From Hypomyces perniciosus (taxonomy: Eukaryota; Ascomycota; Sordariomycetes; Hypocreales; Hypocreaceae), in NCBI GenBank assembly GCA_008477525.1, contig SPDT01000002.1, forward strand, positions 1,302,001 to 1,366,000: a stretch of DNA of 64,000 nt. Direction: 5' to 3'. The notes under the pieces are model-generated. The model did not search any database and was not told the DNA's origin. It saw nothing but the letters and a program-made list of their open reading frames with translations. Below, one piece after another: positions 22,801-33,792 of the stretch (positions are counted from its first letter, which is position 1; the number at the start of each line of letters is the position of its first letter). Both the position numbers and the translations under genes were made by a program.

Positions 22801-23282
22801 GCTTCGATGACGAGAGCGGCGACAGTATGGTCAGCTACGAGTATAGCCCATCAGAGAAAAGCTTCAGCCCGACATCTGTGGATCCAGAGCGACCAGGTAC
22901 ATCGGGCACCCAGCTCAAGAGATCCATGTCGGCCTCTTCAAGGGGTCCACTCACCTCGAACCCGCCTCACGAAGCTATTCCAAAGCTAGATGATGATGAC
23001 GACGCAGACGAAGATGTTCCCCCTGTGCCACCGCTGCCGAATCTAAGTTCACTGTCTGAGAATGGGGCGATTCCTGGAGGTGGTGTTTCGATTCATGATT
23101 ACGCTGGTCAGAGCGTTCGACGCAATCTGAGCAGCCGTGGAGGAGACAGCATGATGGCGCGGTCGATGTTTGCTCGCGAAGATGGTGGCAACAAGGCAGT
23201 TGGCCTTCAAGAGCTGCTGCGAGGCATCGATAGTCGACCGGGTGAGGGAAGTTTGGGCAGCCTGACGAAGCCGCCATATTAG
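19808..23282 (+). CDS. EFR3: EFR3-like plasma-membrane protein, with an apparent frameshift
   Basis: Exon 1 is 19808-20022, a 114 bp intron (20023-20136) follows, then coding sequence runs to 23282, giving about 1119 aa if one base near 20930 is ignored. The N-terminus (CRPKHQVLVLKCYP, then LSYLLYYATSRRSKIQKIG) is the conserved EFR3 opening, with cysteines that are palmitoylated in the family. A long helical ARM/HEAT-like body follows and the C-terminal about 350 residues are Ser/Pro-rich and disordered. EFR3 anchors the PI4-kinase STT4/YPP1 complex at the plasma membrane. The frame open up to 21010 must switch to the frame open from 20925; the join at 20930 gives a continuous RWAPVQDRY block. 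A sequencing/assembly error or a recent mutation would both explain it. Confidence 0.85.
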
Positions 23283-25173
23283 GAGATGACTTTCAACAAA
23301 TAAAAGCACAACAAACGCGTTTCAACCAACAGAGCGGGGGGTAATCCACATAATTCGGACAAAAGCAGACTTTTTTGCGATTTTTTTTGTACTTACGGCG
23401 AAGGTCCTTGGGAGTTGGAAGAGAGTTGTGTAGGCGGCAGTGGGTGCTTAATTGTTACAATAGCAGCAGCAACAACAATAACAACAATGGTGGAGCGGAG
23501 GTTTTGGCATCTGAGGGTTTTCTGTTAGCAAGTCAAGTAGACGGGTATGGATTTCCAGCGGACTCTCTCGTTGGGTTTCTTTTTTTTTTCCTCTTAATTT
23601 TGTGAGGTAGCAGACGGCAAGCATGTTTGCGAGCCGGTGTTCTTTTTAGAATATTCATGGGTCGACCCTGAAGAGTAAAAATATAAGTATTGTCCCTTGT
23701 TATGGCGGAGGTTGAGCGAGCAAACTATGATTAAAGTGACATGTAAATGTGTATCTGCGAATCTGAAAATGGGGGACTGGGTTGTTGGACTTGTTTCCTT
23801 GCTTGCTTACTTCCAAATCATGAAAATCATTCCTTGCTCAATCTCTCCTGAACTTGTTGGTGATGATTGCTTCGATTGGCTTTAACAAGGGTCAATTCTA
23901 CAATTCCAAATCATATGCCTCAAACAAAGTCTCTCTTTTGTTTGTACTCGAAAGTGCGACGCTGCATGAGATACAGAAAACGGAGACCTGCAGGGCGGTC
24001 TCTCTCTCTCTCTCTCTGCCTCTTTTTCTTTTCTCTTTCAACTTCAGACATATTGCATTAATGACTACGATCCCGTGCCGCAAGGGGGCCGTGAGGGACG
24101 CAAGGGGGAGAGAGAGAGAGAGCGGAACTGCGTAGGCGCCCCCTTGTCCTTGTATACTCCGCAACTGGCTGCAACTATGGCCTTATGCGTACGGAGTACA
24201 TGTGGAGGACACGGGCTGGAGATGGAGACGGTCCATTCGGAGAACATCCGTATGCAAGGCGAGACAAGAAACTGCGACCTGGGGAAACACAGATTTGTGA
24301 TGGATCGTTTTTGGATGGGGACAACAGATCGGGGTAGAGACAGTTCAGATGTGAGACGGCTGGCTGTCATTCGCGCGGATATGGGATTGGGTGGTTTCCG
24401 AGAAGCTGCGCTTTTCTTTTTTCTTTTTTGTGATGTTTGCCGAGTGCGAGGTTTGAGAGACAGAGAGAGACATAGAGAGTGAGACAGAGACAGAGATAGA
24501 AACGGAGAGAGACAGGGAGAGAGACGGGGAGAGAGACGGGGAGAGACAAAGTGGTGTTTGAGGCGAATGCACTCTATTTGTGGAATGTATGTGGTGTGAT
24601 GTGTTTCATGGTTTTGCATGGTGTATTTGTATCAACGAAATAATAAATGCGGTGTTTTTTAGGCATCACAGCCAGAAGGCTTACTCCATACCTATCTACC
24701 TATATACATAGTATTATTATATGCCATGCAATACTGTATACTCGTGCGTATTTACGAAGTACTCCGTGCAAAAGTATAAATTATTCATTAGAATTCCAAT
24801 CCAGATTAGGAACATACCATCCATCTCCGGAGTTGGGTTCTGGTGGTGCAGTGAAGATATTTAGGTAGATTAGTTGTTAGTGCCAGGCCCAAAGCGTGCG
24901 CGTTCATTGTGTGGACTTCGCTTCGTATTCTTAGTTGCGCAGTCTCCCTCCTCCTTTTAACCCTTCGTAGGGCTGCGCGCAACACTGCCACAGCCGTCAT
25001 ATGGTGCTGTGTCGATCGCCATCTCGACTGCCATCGATAAGAATTGAACATACATACATACATATATACATACGAAGTAGTACATACTCCGTACTGCCGG
25101 AGGAGACAAACAAGCGGAGCATCCGGACCGCATTTACGGAGCGCAAACACACTCTCCGGCACGGGCCAGGGCC
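23283..25173. other. Intergenic region with purine/pyrimidine microsatellites
   Basis: No gene is supported. It contains a CAA-type run near 23462-23490, a TC tract at 24000-24018, an AG tract at 24108-24122 and an interrupted GAGA region at about 24450-24546. Open frames here translate into Ser/Leu/Arg runs and are low-complexity artefacts. TACGGAGTA-type words occur near 24190, 24758 and 25080. A short CATA repeat lies at about 25050-25072. Confidence 0.5.
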
Positions 25174-25842
25174 ATGGCCATGGATGACTCGGACGATGAC
25201 GACGTTCGGCAGGACCGGTTTCATCCGTCGCACTCGATTCCCGATGCTGCGTACCCGGACGACTCGTCGTACCGACCGGGCACTGGCGATGGTGTTGGGG
25301 GAGCTTCACACTCTTTGCATCACCATCACGCCTTTGCCACGGCGTCGACGGCATCACCCTCTGTAAACAGCCACAGTCACAGTCAGAGTCATAGGCATCA
25401 AGAAGCATGGCGTCCCTACGACATCCCCAACAGTCCGCCTCCGCCATATGATCCACGCCAAGCCCCGAGCGCGTACATAGTCATACCGTTCAACGCAGCG
25501 GCAGCTTTGCACCAACTCTCACACTCGAAAACTACGGCAGACACACGCACGCCCGAGATGGTGCCTCTGCAGCCCATACCCACGTCTACCTCCCTCCAGC
25601 AACAACAAACGGCTGAGCCCGCAGAGACGACTTCACCATCCGTGCTGACGCAGAACAGCAGTCACGTCGAGGGGGCGGGCAAGCCAGAAGACGCCGCGAG
25701 GGAAGCACACAGACTGAAGCGCAGGCGAGTGAAGATATGCGTAATCATCGTGGTTACGCTGGTTACACTCTTCGGGGCGGCCGTGGTTTTGGGTGTTTGT
25801 TTGGGTATAAAAAACCGCATAGTAACGGTTGTTACTTTTTGA
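25174..25842 (+). CDS. Single-pass membrane protein with PPPY motif, unknown function
   Basis: Intronless 222 aa frame starting at an ATG in a CCATGG context. The N-terminal about 180 residues are polar and disordered: an Asp cluster (DDSDDDD), a His-rich stretch near 49-52, Ser/His repeats at 66-75, and a proline run ending in PPPY at residues 89-92. A KRRR stop-transfer-like cluster (182-185) precedes one strong transmembrane helix at about 186-212, leaving a ten-residue tail. PPxY motifs bind WW domains of Rsp5/Nedd4-type ubiquitin ligases, so an adaptor or ligase substrate on an internal membrane is possible (inference). I do not recognise a family. Tail-anchor or type II topology is implied by the C-terminal helix. 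Confidence 0.6.
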   Translation: MAMDDSDDDDVRQDRFHPSHSIPDAAYPDDSSYRPGTGDGVGGASHSLHHHHAFATASTASPSVNSHSHSQSHRHQEAWRPYDIPNSPPPPYDPRQAPSAYIVIPFNAAAALHQLSHSKTTADTRTPEMVPLQPIPTSTSLQQQQTAEPAETTSPSVLTQNSSHVEGAGKPEDAAREAHRLKRRRVKICVIIVVTLVTLFGAAVVLGVCLGIKNRIVTVVTF

Positions 25843-27368
25843 TTTATTTCTTTTTTCTTGATGGAAAGGCGAAAAGAGGGGACTTTCGTTCAAAGGCTGG
25901 CTCATGTTAGACATACGAGTAACTGTGTGATAGAAGCGCGGCGTATTGGCGTTGGGGGCCTTGGAGGAACTATGGAACGAGTGGTATAATAAAGGCAGGG
26001 AATTGGACTAGGGTGCTTGGAGGCCGAGGGATCAATTTGTGGCGTTATTTACAGGCATGTGGGAAGAAAGAGATGCAACAGAGTAGATACTACTACTAGT
26101 ATTTCGTATGTAATGATTGAATGGACATGGATTGGAAAATCTGCAGCTGTCCTAACAGCATGGGGCAATTTGCTAGTTATCGTGAGGCGAGGCTTTTCAC
26201 CATGATGGATGATCAACCACTTTAATGAGTTGATATCACCACTCCTAACAATCCGTCTGTACTGATGGACATCTCATCGAATCTTCCGCTGCCACCGTCG
26301 ATCAAAGACTGCTGTATCGTGTTTGGTAGGGCAAAAAGAGGATGAGGAACTAAATAAGAAGACTTGAAAATGTGGTTCATCTAGATACTTCGTATCTTCT
26401 ATCTATTATCTACGAGTATCGTTGAACTTTTGAAGAACGGGCGGAACCGCCGACAAAACGTGGCGCGGGAGAGCTACTAGGATAGATATTATTACAGGCT
26501 CTGCTAAATTAATTGGGTAGCACATGGCGCAGGATCCAATCCATCCCACTGAAAAAGGTCTACCCGTTGAAGAGCTTTTCTTCATTACTCGTATATAATA
26601 GTTACTGCTGCTAGCAGATGATGAAACGGATGATATGGATCTGGAGTTGCACCCGCTCCTGAATATAAAAATGCACGTGGCCGTCGCATGGGTTTTTGGC
26701 GATCATGTCATCCTTTTCTCTCCGAACCCTGTTGGTTTGCAACGAGGGGGGGGCATCGCAATTTCCACACGTGATGCAGAGCATGTGCGAACGACGGATT
26801 ACTCCGCGAAGATGCTGGTGAGAGATGGAGAGATGGAGAGATGGAGAGATGATCAGATTATCATCATACCACACACGGAACAGGTTCCACAGAGCTCCAT
26901 ATCATACTACAACTACTAATACTGCGACTACGGAACACTAGTTGTTCACAATCAACGGTCGATGGTCCATCTTCGCCAAATCCACCCATTAGCCCTTCCG
27001 TAGGGGCAGTCATCGCGTCGATTCCTCATAGGTAGGATTCAGGAACCACAGGTCCAAGGGCGCAGACGTCCAATCGGGCTGGGTTTTGGGCAACAAGGAA
27101 CGAACGATTTGATGGAGCCAACGCTAACGCAGCTGCCCATGGGTTCGTTCGTTGACGGTTCGTCTGTTCGTCTGGCTCTCCATTTCTCTGCAAAGAGACG
27201 GTGCTAGGGCCAACTTCTCCTTACTTATATGTAGTGTGTATGCACGTAAGTACGGAGTAGTGCTAGTAGTACTCCGTACTCCGTACTACGAGTACTATTA
27301 CGAATACTTTGTACTTTATAGATAGAGTAGTATTCCGTATGGATGAACGGGAGGATAATCTAGGGTAT
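25843..27368. other. Intergenic region left of the MITE
   Basis: No gene supported. Short open frames (about 90 codons at 26635-26919) lack any domain or splice signals that would connect them. The last 120 bp (27245-27345) hold a dense run of TACGGAGTA/TACTCCGTA words immediately before the MITE. Confidence 0.45.
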
Positions 27369-27851
27369 GTACGAAGGTTGGGGACGAAAGACCTGGGTCA
27401 GTTCACAACTGGCAGCACCCCTGCTCTACAGTATTAACATGCTAGCTTCTATACAGTATTTTCCTTACAATACAATACTAAATCTCTATCAGTAATACTT
27501 CATAAAACAATAACTTTTAACACAAATTAAAAATACCGTCCTCAAAAATAAAGCCAACTATAATTACTGAGAAAGATACCTATACTAATAACAGTAAATA
27601 GTAATAGCGGCAGCGATGGTGGCGGCGATAGCGATTAGAAAGAGAATAATAAGCCTGAGCCTTAAGGATTTAAATGTCAGCTAAGGGATAGAGCTACAGT
27701 GAGCTTTATAGGGGAATATGCCTTGCTCTAGTGGGTTATAGCAGGCTTAGTTGACTTTGGTAGGTAAGGGAGTAGATCAACTCTTATACTGTGTGGCAGG
27801 GGTGCCGCCAGTTGCAAAGTGACCCAGGTCTTTCGTCCTCAACCTTCGTAC
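27369..27851. mobile_element. MITE-like element with about 57 bp terminal inverted repeats
   Basis: The left end (27369-27425) begins GTACGAAGGTTG and the right end (27797-27851) is its reverse complement with only a few mismatches, running through a shared GACGAAAGACCTGGGTCA block and CAACTGGC(A/G)GCACCCCTG. The 370 bp interior has no coding potential and a mixed composition, with an A+T-rich left half and a GC-richer middle. I could not identify a convincing target-site duplication, so the superfamily is open. It is unrelated in sequence to the element at 237-1034. Confidence 0.75.
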
Positions 27852-29640
27852 GTGTATCTGAGAGAATAGACCGTGTGGACATGTGCAGATTGGAGGGGCG
27901 GTGCAGCAATATGCATGCAGGGGGATCTTTTACGACCTCAATTTACTTACATAGTACGGAGTACTAATACTAGTACTATCATAATATAATAATACCAGGC
28001 AATTATTATTATTATTATGTACGAGGAGCATAAGAACGGCGAGGGGGAGGAAATTGCTGTTAAGCGAGGTAATCAATGTAGTATCCGCAGGTTCAGTCAG
28101 CTATAGCAAATGATTGCCAATTAAGGTAAATCCAGTGATTTGTCTCTGGTGATGTAAATGTAAATCACATCACATCTGGAAGAAGAAAAGAGGGCCCCAT
28201 ATGTAAGCAGGGCAAGCCTAAAATGAGAAACAAGGACAAAAAAAAGAAGAAAAAAAAAAAAAAGAGACGAGAGCGAGAGAGACGGCACTTGTGTCATAGA
28301 GAAAAGAGATGAGACAGGCGGGGAGGTACATGTGATTGTACTTCGTACATTATACACCCGTTATCCACTTGGGATTTTGTACTCTGAAGGTACTTGCTGA
28401 ATGTACGGAGTACAGAGTAGGTAGTACTGGTAATAGTGCAAAGTACATACTCCGTAGTGGTACCTAGTAGTATCGTGGTACTGGTGGTAGTAGCAGTATT
28501 ACCTCAGGGACGAAAATGGCAATCGCCAAATTTGCTCGTAAAATGGAAGCAGCGAACAAACACCATTAGGCAGTCCCTTGATAGTCGTAAACGGACCGAA
28601 GCCATCATTTTTTAGTGACTCTCCAAGTTTCAACTTCTCCATGTCCATGGCTTATTGGAGGCTGATGGCGAACCAGTCAACACACAACGCTGGTCCGCCA
28701 CGCGTGCGAACGATGTCACGGAACGTTTATCTGCCCAAGTCAGAACGGGGGGGCCGTCTCTCTCCACAGGGAGGGAGCAGCAGCAAGCAGCACACACACA
28801 CAGTGTTGTCTCTTGCGATCCGCCTAGTTCGCTCCTAGGCTCAGGCTCTCGCTCTCTGGCATTTCTCATGCCTTGCTTGGTTGGTTGCTTGGCCCTTCAC
28901 AATCCGCGACTTCTGGTCTCTTCTTAGCGCTGGCCAAGCCTCATCTTGCCCGGCCCCCCCCCAGGCTAAACTACGCCATACTAGGAACCTACCTAAACAC
29001 CAACAACTGGACCACAAAAAAGTACCCCAGTGTTTGTGGACGATATCCCGGTTTGAATCCCGACACAGACTCGGACGATGACACTCAAAGGCCTCGAGAA
29101 TACTACCATGGGTCTTAGTCAGGGGCCCACCAGGTGTCCCAGATCCTTGGACTGTACGGAGTACGGAGTACGGAGCACGCACACAATCAACCAACCAACA
29201 CAAAGCACAAATCAATCCAGCGACCTAGTTGAGTTGAAGTCGAATAGTGCTTGCTGGCTGTTCCTTCGTACTAACCACGACTAGTCCATAGCGTATTCCC
29301 CATTTTCATGGCCCCTGCTGATGCTGCCGCCAAATTCTTCCGGAACGACGACATTTCCTTTCTCTCCCTCTCTCTCTCTCTTCATTTGCTGACGCTGCTT
29401 GCTGTTTGCTGCTGCTCCCGGTTTCGCCACACTGCTCTGCGCCGCTGCTCGCTCTGTGCATTACATACATATTATCCGTCCCGCTCCACTCTCCGCGGCT
29501 GGCTGGGGCTGGTTCATGTTATGGATGTCATGCATGTCGTGGATATATGCCCATGCCCTTTCTCATGCTGAGCATCTAGGGAGTAGCCACAACAGTCACA
29601 GACACTGACAGACACGCAGACGAGACGAGACAGACAGACA
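27852..29640. other. Intergenic region right of the MITE
   Basis: No gene supported. TACGGAGTA-type words are at 27955-27965, 28402-28412, 28450 and in triplicate at 29155-29175. An A-run with GAGA (28240-28285) and a TC run near 29365 are simple repeats. Open frames are short and without domains. Confidence 0.45.
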
Positions 29641-29711
29641 GACATTGAGAAACCGCCGTCTCTCTTCTCTCTCACCAACAGCACAGCACGCGCACCCCAC
29701 ACACCACCACC

Positions 29712-29770
<59 letters not shown>

Positions 29771-30862
29771 ACGCCATCTCGTTGCTCGCTGCCTCTTTTT
29801 GCCCTGCTGCTGCTGCCGTTGCTGCTCCTGCGTGTCTTGCGATCCCGCCGCTGCGTCTGCTTTTACCCTTGTACCCGGTCTCGCATCGTGTTTCGCCGCC
29901 AGTGAAGTCGGATCATGGCTTAGAATTTCTTTTGGTCTTCCATACTGTTGGCCCGTTGTCTCAACTCATTTCCTCTCCGCTCGCCAACACTTAGAACTTT
30001 GTGCCGCCTTGTTTACATTCGTCCATACCTACAAGAACGACCGAGTGTCCAGATCAGTCCAGTCCAGTCCAGCTCAGCTCAACTCAATCCGATCCAATTC
30101 AATCCAACCAATCCAATCCGTCAATACAGGTGCCGTTGGACAATACATTACTTGGCCCTGCGGAACTCAGCCCGCACGTACTCCGTATACCACCCGACGC
30201 CCTCAGCCGGAGTAGGATACCTACATACCCGTCCTTGTGTTACAACCCTAATTCTCCCTTCTCGGCCTCCCATACAGACAGGCACGCAAGGCTCGGCTTC
30301 ATTCAGCTGGGTTGTCATCTTTTTGCCCCCCGCCCCAAGACACCAACACAAAACAGGTCCAACAAAGGGTGGAGTTAGACTTTCAAAAGCTACTCTCTTT
30401 TCTCCCTTCTAGCCCCCGCTCCGTGCGGCTCGACGTTCACGGCCTAGCAGCGCCTCTCCTCGGCGGCCGATATCCTCACCCAAACTCCGCATCCTGCGGA
30501 CCTTTGTCTTGATAGAATATAAGATTCTTACACTACCCACTCGGAAGCTCTTTCTCGGCGAACCAATCGATTGCCCACTTACGCGACAACGGGTTTTTAT
30601 ACCTTTGATATCCTGTCAACAAACTCGAGTGCATACTTTGGGACCGTCACGGCGCACTTCGTATAGCCTAGCCCTGTCACCCGAGACGAACCGTCGAGCT
30701 TTTTTGAACCTTCTTTCGGAGGTCTTGTGTGTTTCACAACATCCAACATCCGGCCCGTCCCTACCACCTTGAGGCATTGTGCGACGCCAAACGATTCAAC
30801 GACGTCGCAACGCCGCGGCACACTTTTCGTTACACAAAATAAACCGTGGACCATCACCAGTC
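29641..30862 (+). promoter_or_regulatory. Probable promoter and long 5' leader of the RSR1-like gene
   Basis: This 1.2 kb stretch before the Ras ATG is pyrimidine-rich, with several short upstream open frames. It holds a compound (CAC)n-(CAA)n microsatellite at about 29704-29769, and a run of near-repeats of CCAGT/CAATCC around 30055-30120. Long pyrimidine-rich leaders with upstream frames are common for fungal morphogenesis genes; transcript extent is inference. Confidence 0.4.
29704..29769. repeat. Compound (CAC)n(CAA)n microsatellite
   Basis: About eight CAC units are followed by about fifteen CAA units without interruption. In one frame it would encode a His run then a Gln run, but no supported gene covers it. 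Confidence 0.95.
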
Positions 30863-31940
30863 ATGTCACCAAAATACCACTACCCGACGAGGTATGAGAT
30901 GACCCCGAACCCGACGAATCAATCCCCTGGCATTCACATTCTATTGAATTGCACGCTCTCGAGCCTATGCTGACAGCATATCCTTTAGTCGTGAGCTTCA
31001 CGTAGTCGTTCTTGGAGCAGGTTGGTCACAATTCACTTGCCGAGTCATGCGCGCATGCAACTAACAAATTTCTCCAGGTGGTGTTGGTAAGAGTTGTCTG
31101 ACTGGTGAGTCTTTTCCGCGCCGAGCGGCCGAATTCCTAAGTCCGTCTTATTCGTATGGAAAGCTCATGCCGAGGTAGCGCAATTCGTTCACAACGAGTG
31201 GATCGAGAGCTATGATCCCACCATTGAGGATTCCTACCGCACACAGCTGCAGGTCGATGTAAGCAGATGCCATGCACTCTCTCTGTTCCTGATGACTGAC
31301 TCTTTCTCCAGGGCCGACAAGTGGTGTTGGAAATGTGAGTTTCAACATGCATGAAAAATAATGGACAATAACTAATCAGGGTGTAGCCTCGACACCGCTG
31401 GCACTGAGCAATTTGGTATGTGATGTTCCTGGGCAGTGAGTTTGAGCCAGATATTAACCCCAACATAGTGGCGATGAGAGACTTGTACATGAAAACAGGA
31501 CAAGGCTTTTTGCTCGTCTTTAGCATTACGTCACCCTCGTCGCTCAGCGAGTTGGCTGGACTGCGTGAGGAGATTATTCGGATCAAGGACGACGAGAATG
31601 TCCCCATGGTGATTGTTGGCAACAAGGCCGACCTGGAGGAGACAAGAGTCATTCCCCGAGCCAAGGGCTTCAGCATTTCGCAAAAGTGGGGGGCTCCCTA
31701 CTACGAGTCCAGCGCCAGGACACGAAGTGAGTTCACATCGCACCATGCTAGTTCAAATGCGCTGACCGTTTCATAGCCAACGTTGAAGAGGTGTTTGTTG
31801 ATCTTTGCCGCCAAATGCTCCGCAAAGACGATGAGATGGCAGAGGAGGAGGCCAAGATGGAAGCTCTCAAATGCACCCAGAAACGTCGACGGCGATCAAA
31901 GTTCCGAGACGGCAACAGCCCACGCTGTGTGATTTTGTAA
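30863..31940 (+). CDS. RSR1: RSR1/BUD1-like (Rap-type) Ras GTPase
   Basis: Predicted 213 aa from eight exons: 30863-30891, 30989-31020, 31078-31104, 31179-31258, 31312-31334, 31387-31415, 31469-31726 and 31777-31940. The P-loop GAGGVGKS is at residues 19-26, switch I with YDPTIEDSYR at 41-50, and switch II DTAGTEQF at 66-73. The Thr at the position of Ras Gln61 is a hallmark of the Rap/Rsr1 branch. The nucleotide motif NKAD follows. The tail is basic (QKRRRRSK) and ends in the CAAX box CVIL, whose final Leu predicts geranylgeranylation. RSR1 marks growth sites and directs Cdc42 during polarised hyphal growth, at the plasma membrane. The basic tail and splice junctions all keep the frame. Confidence 0.93.
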
Positions 31941-33340
31941 ATATCTGGTCGTTTTTTTCTTTACAAACCCGATCGGAGGCGATTGAATTAGTGCGAGAGC
32001 GAAGCGATAAGGAATGAGACTTGGGATAGAGGGGGAGATACCCGCCTTTGGCCGTTGAAGAGGAGGATGACAAGAGCAGTGACTTGGAAGTGAAAGCCTT
32101 TACGACCGATGTTACGATCTCAGGGCATATGACGAATCTTGGACAGACAAGGGAACGAGAAATTTACTTTGGCAACATGGAATTGCCATGGAGGTCATGG
32201 ATGTGTATTTTACACCTCGAGGTGTCACAAATGGGATATGGGCAAAAAGAAAGGGTATAAAGTTGGCAGAGCCTTGGATGGGCTTGGGAAAGGTATTGAC
32301 GGATGGCGTTTAAGGATGGGTATGACCAGGGCAGCTCATGGAGCTTATGGATGCGCTCTTGTGGCATATGTTGGATACACATAAAAGAAGGATGCTGACA
32401 AGCAATGGGGGATGCGGGAAGAGGCAACTTTTCTATTTTAACCAAGATTGAGGATAGGGAGCAATAAGGATATAAAGCCTAGATATAAATGGGACGGTGC
32501 TTTCTGGGTTTAAGCTTGCTGATGATTCTCTTGTCGATGACTTCTCTTGTCATCTCAACCAACCATGCGAGTTGCAAACGAGAGCGAGAAAGCACTGCTC
32601 CCAAACGACATCACAGGATTCCACTAGAGGTCGTCTATCTCTGTTACTTGACTTTATGGGATGACTAGTTGGGCCTCTAGCTAGAGGGAAGTGTCTTCCC
32701 TTGAGATATTAATCACCCTCTGGGAGGAGGGCGGCATCGTTGAGGAGCCATCGACTCGGCCAGCTACCCCAATGATGGACTTTCTTCGGGCCGTCACCGA
32801 ACACTGTGATTGAAGAAGAGGTCAAAGCATCTATCACAGCATATGCAACCAGAAACTCGGTCGTGCAGGCCAGGGGTGGTACAAACAGATTGCCGACCGT
32901 TCGGAGCAAGAGCTTGAAAATGAAGATCCGGCACCATCAAATACGAAAGCCACTGGGACCGCGGTGAGAAGAAGAGAGTCGGCCAATGGAATGTCGACAT
33001 GGCCGTCTATTGGGCCGGGAACCGGCTTCGGCGACATGGCCAGAATAGGGGGTAGGATATAAAGACTGATAATGTCCCGTTGGATACATAGTTGCTGAGC
33101 GAGCTTATGCAGTTGCGTACATGCAAAGAGCTATTGGATGAGACCTAGAGGGTTTAATATTATGGGCGAGATAGTTATATGGACCGCAAACACGTAAGTG
33201 CTGTAGCTAACTCCGGTTATATAACTGTTCTACCTTGGTATTTGGCACATATCGAGGGATCACATGATTGCAATTGTTCAAAACACTTAAACGTCAATGG
33301 TCATGTCGACGCTAATTGCGTCATCTTCGTCGTTGTCATT
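31941..33340. other. Intergenic region 3' of RSR1, with a possible eroded minus-strand frame
   Basis: No intact gene supported. On the minus strand between about 33060 and 32709 two overlapping frames of 60-70 codons read like protein (one with DIPLADSLLLTAVPVAFVFD, the other with FLVAYAVIDALTSSS), but they sit in different frames with no clean splice pair. They may be a decayed gene or chance. Confidence 0.3.
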
Positions 33341-33349
33341 TTCATCGTC

Positions 33350-33490
33350 TATCTACTTCTCCTCCTCCTCCTTTTTATTTCCCTTCTTCTCTTCCTCCTC
33401 CTCTTCCTTCTTCTTCTTCCTCTCCTCCTTCTCCTTCCTCTTCCTCTCCTCCTTCTCCTTCTTCTTCTTCTCCTTCTTCTCCCTCTTCTC
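33350..33490. repeat. CTT/CTC pyrimidine-tract microsatellite
   Basis: A run of about 140 bases is almost wholly C and T on the plus strand, in CTC, CTT and TTC units. It yields Ser/Leu/Pro runs in all plus frames, so open frames over it are artefacts. Confidence 0.95.
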
Positions 33491-33498
33491 TCGCCGCT

Positions 33499-33792
33499 TC
33501 AGGGCCCAATTGGACCTGCCTTGCCCCTATACATAGTTAGTAAAGAACATTGAGAAATAGAGAAATAGAGAACAAGAGAACGCACATGCGGGCGTTGCCA
33601 TCGTGCTTGCCTGACGACGTTTGTGGCGGTGGTGGTGGCGGTGGTGGCGGCGGCCAGGGCCTTATCCATATCTCCGAGGATAGCCCGGAGTTGGGCCGGC
33701 GGCAAATCGGCGAGATCCGCGAACGAATTTACAGACACTATTGTGAGGCGGTTAATAAAAACCCCAGAAAACGAACCTCCAAAAGGCTGCAA
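33499..33792 (-). CDS. Doubtful small ORF, possibly part of a spliced gene
   Basis: An open frame of 97 codons includes a balanced stretch (FADLADLPPAQLRAILGDMDKALAA) that reads like a helical protein, followed by an Ala/Thr run caused by a GGT/GGC repeat at 33623-33652. No start context, partner exon or known family is recognised. It could equally be chance; listed only as a candidate. Confidence 0.2.
   Translation of the reverse strand: MQPFGGSFSGVFINRLTIVSVNSFADLADLPPAQLRAILGDMDKALAAATTATTTATNVVRQARWQRPHVRSLVLYFSISQCSLLTMYRGKAGPIGP

Noticed and set aside
24065..24619. Minus-strand open frame of 184 codons
   Set aside because: Made almost wholly of Ser/Leu/Pro runs from the GAGA microsatellites.
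29645..30412. Overlapping plus-strand frames with His/Gln and Ser/Gln runs
   Set aside because: They arise from the microsatellite and pyrimidine-rich leader, with several frames open at once and no domain.
33179..33553. Plus-strand open frame of 124 codons, Leu-rich
   Set aside because: The frame is open in all three phases only because of the CTT/CTC tract.
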